Made by a program: the position numbers and the translations under genes
Notes under the pieces: generated by a model
What the model was told of the DNA's origin: nothing
Seen by the model: only the letters and a program-made list of their open reading frames with translations
Database searches by the model: none
Shown: positions 47,201 through 57,405 of the stretch, in pieces
Position numbering within the stretch: the first letter of the stretch is position 1
Layout: every line of letters starts with the position of its first letter
Origin: Lantana camara
Lineage: Eukaryota; Streptophyta; Magnoliopsida; Lamiales; Verbenaceae
DNA: 64,000 bases
Assembly (NCBI GenBank): GCA_037501455.1
Contig: CM074865.1
Location: 12,284,501 to 12,348,500, forward strand
Reading direction: 5' to 3'

Positions 47201-48875
47201 ATTTATTGCATGCATATATTTTGGTTCTGAGATTTTTGTAAAACCTGTCTGTTATTGCAGGCTCAGTTTTCCCAAATGAGGCCTGTTGCAATGCCGCCGT
47301 CAATTGCTCCCCGTATGCCGATGTATCCTCCTGGTGCTCCTGGGATGGGACAGCAGCTATTTTATGGGCAAGCTCCTCCTGCTATAATCCCTCCTCAGGT
47401 GATAATGCCTCCAGTTTCATGCTTAAACCAGTATCTACGCAATCAAATTCCTGTCACTGTTTGCACCCCTCCCATGTATTTGAGCCCCTCATCCCCAATA
47501 GTCTGAGTTGCATTTTATGGGCAAGTTCCACTTGCTATAATGCCTCCCCAGGTGATAACTTTTCCTGAGTTTCATACTTAATCATCATCTATACAATCAA
47601 ATGTCTGTCAGTGTCACATCCCCGTGTGTTTGAACCCCTCATCTCAAATAGTACGAGTTCCATTTTAACCATTTGCCATCACAATCCTCAGACGAGGTTT
47701 TTTTTTCCCCCCTCACTCTGATCTTTTCTTCCGTGGTCCTCCATTCCCTTCATTATGTGGTCCTAGACAGTGGATTTTATGTTCTTGTTCTGGGCAGGGT
47801 TAATCTTTTATTGATTGTTACTCTGTTTTGTGATAGTAGTCGTATTTTTTGTTTTTCGTCTCTCTTGATCTGCTATATAATGTTTCTTCATACTTGCTGC
47901 ATTTTGACAAAATGTATGGATTTTGCTGAGTTAATTGCTTTTATGGGAGTATTTATTCAGTGTTGCAGTTTTCAGTATTATATGGCTGCTTTTGATTCCT
48001 TAGGATAATGTCATGCTGGTGTACTTTGAGGCAGGTTTTGCATAACACATTCATTCGACCATAATATTCAAACATATCTACTCTTGAATTTTCCCAGGCT
48101 GGATTTGGTTATCAGCAGCAGCTTGTTCCTGGAATGCGTCCTGGAGGTACTCCAATGCCCAACTTCTTTATGCCATTGGTACAGGGTCAGCAGGGTCAAC
48201 GCCCTGGTGGCCGACGGGGAGGTGGTCCAGTGCAACAAAACCAGCAGCCTGTGCCTATGATGCAGCAGCAAGTTAGTTTCTTACTTCAATTTGCTAGTAT
48301 TTGTCAATCAGATATTCCCTTCCGTACATTATGCTAACCAACATGTGTCTGTTCCAGATGGTACCAAGGGGCAGGATGTACCGATACCCCCCAGGCCGTA
48401 ATGTGCCAGAAGTGCCCATGCCTGGTGCTGGAGGGATGCTTTCTGTTCCTTATGACATGGGTGGCATGCTTCCTCGTGATTCTGCCGTTCCACAGCCTAT
48501 GCCTATTACTGCTCTTGCTTCTGCCCTTGCAAATGCAACTCCCGAACAACAGAGGACGGTAAGTGGCCTTTTGAAAAATATAAATAAACTAATGTGTTAC
48601 TTAACTTCATGTTTCTAATGTGTGATATCGTCCTACAGATGTTGGGGGAGAACTTGTACCCTCTCGTTGATCAGCTGGAGCACGAGCATGCTGCAAAGGT
48701 TACAGGCATGCTTCTGGAAATGGACCAGACTGAGGTTCTGCATCTGCTTGAGTCACCTGATGCTTTGAAGGCTAAAGTCGCGGAGGCTATGGATGTTCTC
48801 AGGAACGTCCAGCAAGCTAACAGCCCTGCTGATCAGCTTGCTTCTCTGTCTCTCAACGACAACCTTGTTTCTTGA
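44216..48875 (+). CDS. Cytoplasmic poly(A)-binding protein (PAB2/PAB8 type)
   Basis: Nine exons: 44216-44522, 45766-45884, 46117-46773, 46888-46965, 47052-47141, 47261-47398, 48098-48271, 48358-48558 and 48639-48875. The frame stays open across all GT..AG introns, giving 666 aa, normal for the family. PABP binds mRNA poly(A) tails, contacts eIF4G and controls translation and decay. Four RRMs are evident: RNP2/RNP1 pairs LYVGDL (51)/LGYGYVNY (90), IFIKNL (139)/KGYGFVQF (177), VFVKNL (230)/KCFGFVNF (268) and LYIKNL (333)/RGSGFVAF (371). A Pro/Met/Gln/Gly-rich linker (about 418-570) follows, then the C-terminal MLLE domain with [10 protein letters not shown] (about 570-645). The Ala-rich N-terminus resembles Arabidopsis class II PABPs; PAB2 versus PAB8 cannot be decided. 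Intron 6 carries a duplicated copy of the exon 6 end. Confidence 0.97.
47359..47664 (+). repeat. 153-bp tandem duplication spanning the exon 6 end and intron 6 of PABP
   Basis: The block 47359-47511 (last 40 bp of exon 6, the splice donor and about 110 bp of intron) is repeated at 47512-47664. The second copy keeps ATTTTATGGGCAAG and CCTCCCCAG|GTGATAAC, so it holds a second intact 5' splice site. Divergence of roughly 15-20% by eye suggests an old event. Confidence 0.85.
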
Positions 48876-49551
48876 GCTATGCGGTGTTTTTCTAAGTGAT
48901 TGCAGATGTGGCCCCGCCTGTCTGAATCAACTTTTTGTTAGTGAGGGTACTTGATTTAGATCGAGTTTTTGGATAATTTCTAGGGTTTTGAATTCAACAT
49001 CTTTTGGTTTCCAGATCGTCTTTTGGATTTTCTTGAGATTGATTGCTGGTTTTTAATTTCATTGGTATGGTTGCCTTTGGAGTTCAAATTTTGGTGCCTC
49101 CCACCCCCGACTCCTGATTTAATAATCCCAAATTTAGCGTATTTTATTGTGCTTTTTATTTTGATTGTGTTTCAAAGGTGTGTTTTTTGGTTCTTTGAAT
49201 CGCCGGTTTATGTGGATCGAGCTGTTCTCATAGGTTCGAGTTTGAGATTTTTTGTTACACTAACATTGAATTGATATACTATACTACTTGATGGTTTTTC
49301 TTAAGGTGTTTGTTGTACCATGGCTAGAATCAAGTGTGCCAACGAGCTCAAAACCCCCCGGAATGAATTGTCTTGAATCAAGAGCCCCAGAATGAACCCG
49401 GGAAACAATCAAGAACACCTGAGTGAATTGAAAATGCATTTAGGAAATGTATCCTTTACCCAGATATACGTGGGTATAAAAAGCCAATATCATTATTCAT
49501 TAGTCTCTGTAACTACGCAAAATAAAACACCATACTGAGAACATCCTCCCT
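48876..49551. other. Convergent 3' flanks of PABP and the P450 gene
   Basis: PABP (+) ends at 48875 and the P450 (-) ends at 49552, so both 3' UTRs lie here. No additional gene is seen; the 83-codon frame at 49023-49274 lies in the PABP 3' flank and has no motif. Confidence 0.6.
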
Positions 49552-51640
49552 TTATCCTACTACCTTGACTGGAATAGCCTTGAGGGGAACTGCCTTGTGC
49601 AAAGACAGTCCAAACTTCTCCGTTGTATCAACCTGCTCTGGTTCAACCCCTGGTTCAAGTTTCCAATCAAAGTTTTGAATCAGAGAAGCCGCCATGAGAT
49701 GCACCATCCGGTTCGCCAATGGCAAACCAGGGCACATTCTTCTTCCCGAGCCAAAGGGTGTTAGTGTGAAATCTTGCCCCTTGAAGTCTATTTCACTGTC
49801 CAAAAATCTTTCAGGTTCAAACGAATCCGGATTCAACCATATGCTCGAGTCCCTACCCATTGCCCAGACGTTAACAAGGACTTGCGCGTTTTTGGGGATA
49901 GTGTAGCCATTGATTTCAACATCCTGATCTGCCTTGCGTGGAATTAAGAGCGGACCAACTGGACGGTAACGAAAGGTCTCCTTGATCAAAGCTCGCAGGT
50001 AGGGGAGTCTTGATATGTCTGATTCTTCAACTTGTTTCTCTTTCCCAATGACAGTTCTCAGCTCATTTTTAGCCTTCTCCATCTTCTCGGGGTTGATCAG
50101 TAACTCTGTCATCGCCCACTCCACTGTGCTTGATGTTGTATCTGACCCTGCAACAAATAAGTCCTAAAAAGAACAACTATTTATGTCCATTAGAAATACG
50201 CTACAAGTTATACTCCAAACCAAAATTTATTTAAAGCATAAATAAACTATAAGTTTTTTTTTTTTTTTTTTTTTTAAATTTTAAAAACACACGCACACCC
50301 AAGTGACCAAATAAGCTATAGGTTAAAAGCATGTGAATGAAAACCAATTTTAAGCTTCAGCTTCTAGTTTTGGGTTATTCTAGAGGTTTATTATGTCCGG
50401 CAGAAGTAGTTGTCGACCTTTTTTTCCTAACCACACTACTTTTAGGGTTCTTAACTTTTTACACGTTCTCTACAAAAACTTGCGAACACCACAACAATGA
50501 TTAATCCTATATAAAGTAAAGTATCCTATTTAACTAGTTTTGAGTTAGACAACAAGTGAAACTCTTTCCAATAACAAGTAGGTTTCAAACCCCTAACCTT
50601 TTAGAGAATTAAATATAAATAAAAATCGTTAATTGTAATCTAGTCAATCACCATTAAATCAAATCCCCTTGCTAGTATAAGAGAATATTACGAGCCAATA
50701 TTAATACCTTAAATTAGAAGTAAGAGAGAGAGTTCAGTCTTACCAAAAGTAAATGTCTTATTTCATAGTAACTCAACTCATACTCGTTCCCCTGGCTGAG
50801 ATCAAGAAGTGCTTCCAACAAATCATTTTTCTTCAAATAATCCACAGATCTTCCCCTTTCTTCCAACCTTTGATTAACTATATCCTCAAACATACTCAGC
50901 AACTTCCCAAAGTAAAACATAGATTTCTTTCTAATCCCTTGCGGATCAAGACCATTAAGAGCCGGAAAAAAATCAGCGACATTTGGAGTACCCACGATCT
51001 TAGTCACTCCCACAATGGTCTCCTTCAACTCCTGAGTAACATCTGAATCAAAGCTCGTAAAATCAACGGAAAACAACGTCGCAGACGTCAAATTAAGCGA
51101 CGTAATAAAAGCTGCCTCGCCGACATTCACGGCGCGGCCGTTACTGCAACACTCCTGCATGTAATCACACAGTTTCTTCAGCTTTTCCCGTCGGAGTCCC
51201 CGACTGGCCTCCAGACGGTATGTCGAGAACATTTGCTCCCTGCATATTTTGCGTATTTTTCGCCACTCTTTTCCGACGGGCAAATAGGCCATGGAGATCT
51301 TGTGCAGGTCGTGCACTTGCGCGGCGGCGGCGATGGTTCTCTGGGAGAAGAACTGGTCGTGTTTCCGGAGAACATCTTCGGCGATTTCCGGCGAGGATAC
51401 AACGATCGTGTGTATGCTGCCGAGACGGAGATACATCAAAGGGCCGTAGGTTTTTGAGAGCTTTGCTAGTGATCGGTGGGGGTTTTGACCGAGCTGGAGA
51501 ATGTTGCCTATGATCGGCAATGGCGGAGGACCCGGAGGAAGATTGACTTGTCTCCTCCGTGCTGGATTGTTTCTCCGCCGGAGATAATACCATGGTAAAA
51601 GCAAGAAGAGTGGGACGAGGAGGAGTATTGTGAAATTCAT
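49552..51640 (-). CDS. Cytochrome P450, CYP76 family-like
   Basis: Two exons on the minus strand: 51640-50744 and 50163-49552, with one GT..AG intron at the usual A-type P450 position just before the I helix. The product is 502 aa, full length. It starts with a hydrophobic ER anchor (residues 1-20) and RRR, then the hinge LPPGPPPLP (34-42). It has I-helix AGSDTT (304-309), ExxR as ETFR (361-364), PERF (416-419) and the heme loop [10 protein letters not shown] with ligand Cys443. Blocks such as [23 protein letters not shown] and [15 protein letters not shown] are CYP76-like, a family that includes monoterpenoid (geraniol 8-hydroxylase) and diterpenoid hydroxylases. The substrate cannot be read from sequence. 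No defects are seen. The gene converges on PABP. Confidence 0.93.
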
Positions 51641-51700
51641 TTGAGTTTATTGGGTTCAAACTTCAAACCAAATGGGAGATAATATATAGAGATGCAACCA
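51641..51700 (-). promoter_or_regulatory. P450 TATA box and short leader
   Basis: On the minus strand TCTATATATT (complement of 51681-51690) lies about 40 bp before the start codon, implying a short leader of roughly 10-20 nt. Position and sequence fit a plant TATA box; nothing else is recognised. Confidence 0.4.
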
Positions 51701-53540
51701 TGGAAGCTCAAGCTATACTGATACTTGAGAGTCAAACTCAATTTGAGTAAGGTTTAAACTTGAATGACTCAACACAAATGATTAATTAATGATGATTATC
51801 ATAATATAATGAACTAATTATTGCTTTGCCATAAGATAGGAAAATAATCCTGGGCCGGGGCAGATTCAATCTAATAATATATATGTGCAAGCGTAGTTGT
51901 TATCTTGCCGTTATTTTTTTGATGCTTTGTATTAGTAACACGACATGCATTATTATGTTGATTAGATTCTTGAATTACATTAAAATTCTAATTTCAAACT
52001 ATTTATGATGCACGTTTATAAATATGACACGATACAAATATGACGATTCGGATTCTTTCTTTAGTTTTTATGTGAGAAGTATCGAATATGAAATCCGATA
52101 TGAGTGTTCGATATGACATAACAAGACACGATACGATATAATAATTATTTTAGAAGTATCGGCAAACTACTCATGCTGCACATCGTGATTCGAACGTATA
52201 AGGATTCGTGCTAACCACATGCTCAAGTTGATGAGTTTTGCTCTTTTTTGAATGGGAGAACTAATTATACATTTATATAGCATTGTGTATGAGTATGAAT
52301 GTATGATATGGGCTTTGGGTACCTATTTGATCGAAATAGTAGATGTATTATATTTGTTATTTGATTTATTATTTTTTTTAAAATTTTTACTAATTATATG
52401 ACAAGTGTAAACCTCTCGTCCCCTCATTATACTAATTTGACCGAATTAATTAGATTAGAACTACAATTATCCGTTTTATAGGTAGGAAGCATAAATAATA
52501 GGTTTTGGGTGTTATCTTTACACGCCATCGGTTTTTCCGTCTTAATATTTATATTCTAGCAGTTTTTGTAATTTATGTATCGAATTATTTCGCTTTACAA
52601 ATTGTCATCCAATTTTTTGTTACTGACATTTCGTAATTATAGCAATTTTTACAATTTACATATCGAACTACTTTTCTCTTACAAACTATCCTCCAGTCTT
52701 TTTGTTTCTTATAATGTGTCATCCAAATTCACTTTTTAGTGATTTTAGTCTCTTAATTCATTGCAAATTATCATCTTTCCTTTCGCTTTTAACAAGTTGT
52801 TATTCATGTTAGTCTTGAGATCAGAAGTCTAATTACTTCTGACTCAATTCAAATTTAGAAAAAAAATTCAATTTCTGTGTGGAAGAGTCAATCGCATATT
52901 TAAAAAAAGGGGCAAGTTAATTATGAGAACCAAATATTTTCAAAATTTATCCTTAATCCCCTAGTCTGAAAAATGAATGTTTTAAGTTACCAATAAACAA
53001 GTTGCTTTTCCTAAACCCCGTAAGACCCTGAAAAGTCTATTTTGCCCCAGTTTTTTTTTTTTTCGCTGAAAAAATCGATTCCCAATTTAGGAATTATCTC
53101 ATATTCTCCAACCACATTTTCACTTCATCAGCAATGAGAGCTAGCGACGACAATTGCAGGATAAAGATAGGCAACGACAACGGTGACGAAGATAGCAGGA
53201 TATTGATAAGCGGGGGCAACGAGAATCGATTTAGTCATCATGCCCTATTTCCTGTGCTGCATCAAGGAGGACAAAAATAGGTATTCTTAGTGTTAATTGA
53301 ATGTATTCTCGATGTTAATTGAATGTTAATTAAGCCAATTAAACAGTATAATTCACTGATAATTTGTATCGAATTGAATTGTTGATAATTTGAATCGAAT
53401 TGTTGATCCACTGCAAACTGATAGTTCGAATTGGTATTCTGAAGATGGCCATGACCCGTGATGAAGCTCAGGACAAGCAAATCCTAGGAAGTTGTTGGTT
53501 TAACGACGAAATTAAGATATTTCCAATTCAGTGGAGCGTG
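51701..53540. other. Spacer with short tandem duplication, no gene recognised
   Basis: AT-rich. An ~80-bp unit is imperfectly repeated at about 52558-52637 and 52638-52717 ('agca.tttttg.aattta..tatcgaa'). A B-box-like motif near 52190 may be part of a decayed SINE. Confidence 0.45.
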
Positions 53541-53543
53541 TGA

Positions 53544-53759
53544 GTGGAGGAGATTCACGCGCAACTTGGTGATGAGTGGTCAGACTTCAACTCTGATTCT
53601 TACGTGGTACAGTACCTCGCTCCCCATAAAAAAGGGTTATGGGTCAGTTTGCTAGGCGACAGGCAGATTCCGACTATGATCCAACTGCATCAACTTGCTA
53701 AATTCAACACTGTGGAGATGAGGGCGATTCAGTCTCCTGCCTATTTAGGTGGGAAGTAA
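53544..53759 (+). other. Unrecognised 71-codon open frame, possibly TE-derived
   Basis: Encodes blocks DEWSDFNSDSYVVQYLAPHK and GDRQIPTMIQLHQLAKF, unlike random AT-rich translation and higher in GC than its surroundings. Related sequence may continue after a frameshift near 53850 (KRKYNPYAYDSCLT). I do not recognise the family. It lies just left of the large repeat complex and may belong to a decayed transposon. Confidence 0.25.
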
Positions 53760-54116
53760 GCACCGAGGAGAAGGTATGAGATTTTTAATTTATTTTGTTT
53801 TGTATTAACACTATATTTATACTGGTCAGTAATCTCATTCTGTGTCAGGAAGAGAAAATATAACCCCTACGCCTATGATTCATGCTTAACCACTGTTCGT
53901 TCTGAAGTTGAGGATTGACCAGATCCACTGCGTATTCTAGAGTTGAAGATTGATTTTATGCATTTTCTTTCTAAGAATTTTTATTTGTTGTTGTAATCGT
54001 TGTTTCTGTTTGTTTGCAACTACGCTAATAAATTGGTTGATGATATTTTCTCAATTTGATCTATGGAAATGAAGTGTTTGTTCAGGTTGCTGTAGTTTGT
54101 TCACTTATGTGGTAAT

Positions 54117-55558
54117 TGTTGTAGGTGTTTACTACAGTTAAAAACCAATCGTGCAAGTGTACACTAACATACGCGTAGCACAATAGGACCGAACCCACAG
54201 TGAAGGGAAATCAATCACTACTCTATATTCTTCTCTAATCTAAAGACCCGACGAAAAGTAATAATTGTTTCTATTGATCTAATAAACCAGAAATTAACAA
54301 TTAACTAGAATTAAACACAATTAACGAAACACACGAATTAACTTCAGTAAACTACGCAGGCAGGGGAAAAGTAATGAATCATACAATCAAGAGCTGACGC
54401 GATACTCGTCTGACAAGTGTAATTCTACAACCTACTCACTTATATTTGTATTACCCTCTCTCAAAGTGTAACCAAGTGCTTAATTAGTGTTCAATGTTGC
54501 TTTTGCAATCACCAATAGTTAATTAAACCATAGGAACAAGACTAGTGCAATTCAATATTCTAGCGGCTCGGCATGGAATAAGATTTGTACCCTACAACTT
54601 ACAAGTTCTGAAAACCATCTAAATTACCATCACTCTTTCAATCTATAGGCAATTATGACACATGCTAAGGGTGATCAGGCCATCGCAAGTCAATTCAAAC
54701 CTGTTTTCAAACTAAGAATTACCACAAGTCATTCGAGCATCTTATCAAACGTCTATCATGCAATCATCATCACTCCCCCTAGCCTTAGAGAATTAGCTAC
54801 TCATAATTAAAGCAAAACTCATAAAACTAAAGGAAATTGCATTAAAATAAATCATAGTAATCAATTCTAAACAAAGTCTCCAAAACAAAAGCATAAACAT
54901 TCAGTAGTATCTAAAAACGAATCTAACATGCGAAAGTAAACTAAATTCAAAGGAATTAGTTTGTAAACTAAAGCAACAATAAAACCAAAGATCGTTCTCG
55001 GAATTCAATCCTCTCGTCTTCTCAAATTCTCTGAAAAATCTCTGAACTACTTGGTCTTCTCTCCAAATCCTAGGTCTTGACCTGGGAGAAAAGCTCTGGC
55101 TATCTCTGTCTGTGTGTTCTCTCTAGAAAAGACTCCAAAAACGCACTAATATAGCAGCCCAAAATAATTCTCGCCGCCCTAGGTAACGGGCGTTACCTAT
55201 CCATGTGTATTTGTTGTTAACGCCCGTTACTGCTTGAAATCGCCATAACGTTTTTATTAGTGGTAACGGGCGTTACCACTTTCCTTCTGTACCGGGGTAA
55301 CGGGGCGTTACCCCTCATCTCTCGCCAAACACTCCCCTCTTGTGGCCAGTAACGGGGGTTACTCTTTTTGTACTCCAAGGTGGTAACGGGAGTTACCACA
55401 ATTTCCTCCAAAAATGCGTGAAATCGCCTTGCTTCGCCGTTTCATAACTCCAACTCCACAATCACCTGAACGGAGTAAAATAAACACATAAACGCATCAA
55501 ACGGCATCAAAATATAATCTAATTAACGCTCGAAATCATGCAATTTCTACACACAACA
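54117..55558. mobile_element. Solo LTR with perfect 5-bp target duplication
   Basis: It starts TGTTGTAGGTGTTTAC and ends TTTCTACACACAACA, and is flanked by GTAAT at 54112-54116 and 55559-55563. TG..CA ends with a 5-bp duplication and no internal coding domain indicate a solo LTR; the lineage is unknown. The sequences on its two sides ('gttcaggttgctgtagtttgttc' type) are copies of the same tandem unit, so it landed inside the repeat complex. It carries a palindromic TAACGGGCGTTA array near its right end. Confidence 0.75.
55180..55400. repeat. Array of TAACGGGCGTTA-type palindromes
   Basis: Six GTAACGGGCGTTAC-like units occur within about 220 bp (near 55181, 55216, 55262, 55296, 55347 and 55382). 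Most are GGTAACG.GCGTTACC palindromes and the later ones are degenerate (GTAACGGGGGTTAC, GGTAACGGGAGTTACC). They stand out in GC from the surrounding sequence. Confidence 0.75.
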
Positions 55559-55563
55559 GTAAT

Positions 55564-57110
55564 GAATTGCTTGTTCAGGTTATTGTAGTTTGTTCACTTA
55601 TGTGGTAATGAATTGCTTGTTCAGGTTGTTGCAGTTTGTTCACTTATGTGCAGCTTGTAGAGTAATGGTGTGGTCATATGTAACTAATAGTGCAGTATGT
55701 AGAGTAAATAAGAATTCGGGTTAGAACTAAATATGCAGCTTGTAGAGTAATGGTGTAGTCATGTGTAACTAATAGTGCAGTGTGTAGAATAAATAAGAAT
55801 TCGAGTTAGAACTAAATGTGCAGCTTGTAGAGTGATACGTTAAATATTCGTAATTAAAAGCAGACTTTGTAGAGTAATGCGTTAAATATTCGTAATTAAA
55901 AGCAGACTTTATAGAGTGATGCATTCAATATTAGGAATTAAAAGCAGACTTTGTAGAGTGATGGGTTAAATATTCGTAATTAAAACAGGCTTTGTAGAGT
56001 GATGGGTTAAATATTAGGAATTAAAAGCAGACTTTTCAGAGTGATGCGTTAAATACTCGTAATTAAAAGCAGGCTTTGTAGAGTGATGGGTTAAATATTA
56101 GGAATTAAAAGCAGACTTTGTAAAGTGATGCCTTAAATATTCATAATTAAAAGTAGACTTTGTAAAGTGATGCGTTAAATATTCGTAATGAAAAGCAGGC
56201 TTTGTAGAGTGATGAGTTAAATATTAGGAATTAAAAGCAAATTTTGTAGAGTGATGCGTTAAATATTCGTAATTAAAAACAAGCTTCGTAGAGTGATGGG
56301 TTAAGTATTAGGAATTAAAAGCAGACTTTGTAGAGTGATGGGTTAAATATTCGTAATTGAAAGCAGAGTTTGTAGAGTGATGAGTTAAATAATAATTCGA
56401 GTTAGAACTAAATATTTAATAACAAAAGATCTTTATTTTTTCACTAAATATCATCCTAAGACGGTATGAAATGATAGTTTATAATCCTATCATGAATATA
56501 ATAGAAGAATAATTGGAAGGACTTAAAATCTACATATTATGAGAACAAGCATATTACCTATCATGTTTTAATATAATAGAAACACCATGTGAGGGATTTT
56601 ACTATATTAAAACATGATAAGATCATAAACTAACGTTTCATACAACCTTATGATGATATTTAGTAAAAATAATAAAGACTGCACATTTAGGTAAAAAATG
56701 ATAGGATCATAAACTATCGTTTCATATATTTAGTTCTAACTCGAATTCTTATTTACTCTACACACTGCACAATTAGTTACTTATGACCACATAATTACTC
56801 AACAATCTGCACATTTAGTTCTAACTCGAATTCTTATTTACTCTACACACTGCACAATTAGTTACACATGACCACACCATTACTTAACAATCTGCACATT
56901 TAGTTCTAACTCAAATTCTTATTTACTGTACACACTGCACAATTAGTTGCACATGACCACACCATTACTCAACAATCTGCACATTTAGTTCTAATTCGAA
57001 TTCTTATTTACTCTATACACTGCACAATTAGTTACACATGACCACACCATTACACCATCTCTATAGACTGCACATAAATGAACAAACTGAAACAACCTAA
57101 ACAAACACTT
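55564..57110. repeat. Large imperfect palindrome built of tandem repeats
   Basis: Left of a centre near 56577 are two 85-bp units (55650-55819) and an array of 42-bp units (55820-56400). Right of the centre are four 85-bp units (about 56715-57060) in inverted orientation. Inner arms 56425-56505 and 56607-56680 are also inverted copies, as are 'cctatcatgttttaatataatag' and its complement flanking the centre. The outermost block (54071-54111 and 55564-55650 on the left, about 57066-57110 on the right) is inverted as well. No transposase is present. A fold-back or MULE-like element with expanded arms is the likeliest class. Confidence 0.7.
55820..56400. repeat. 42-bp tandem repeat array, ~13-14 copies
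   Basis: The unit is roughly GCAGACTTTGTAGAGTGATG followed by sGTTAAATATTmGkAATTAAAA. Variants TTCGTAAT and TTAGGAAT alternate irregularly, indicating higher-order amplification. The units abut without spacers. Confidence 0.9.
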
Positions 57111-57405
57111 CTTCAACACCATTACTCTATGACAAAACATCAGTTTATCAAACTAATTGTAATGTATAACAAAAAATAAGTTTATCAAACTAACTCGAAT
57201 TCTTCCAAATAAAACAAACTTTTCATGGTGCCCTGCAGGATATACTACAATCAAACAACAATAAATATTTCATGGTGCTCTGCACGAAATTCTTTCCAAC
57301 CAATGATAAACATTTCATTACAGAACCAATAATATACACAATTAAACTAACTGTAATATATATACAATCTACAAACAATAAATTTTGGAGAAGCAATGCC
57401 TATAT

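Noticed and set aside
51165..51659. Long overlapping frames on both strands of the P450 first exon
   Set aside because: Shadow frames of the real CYP76-like exon, with low-complexity Arg/Ser/Pro translations.
55820..56400. CRISPR-like regular array
   Set aside because: Repeats abut directly with no spacers and the genome is a plant; this is a minisatellite-type tandem array.
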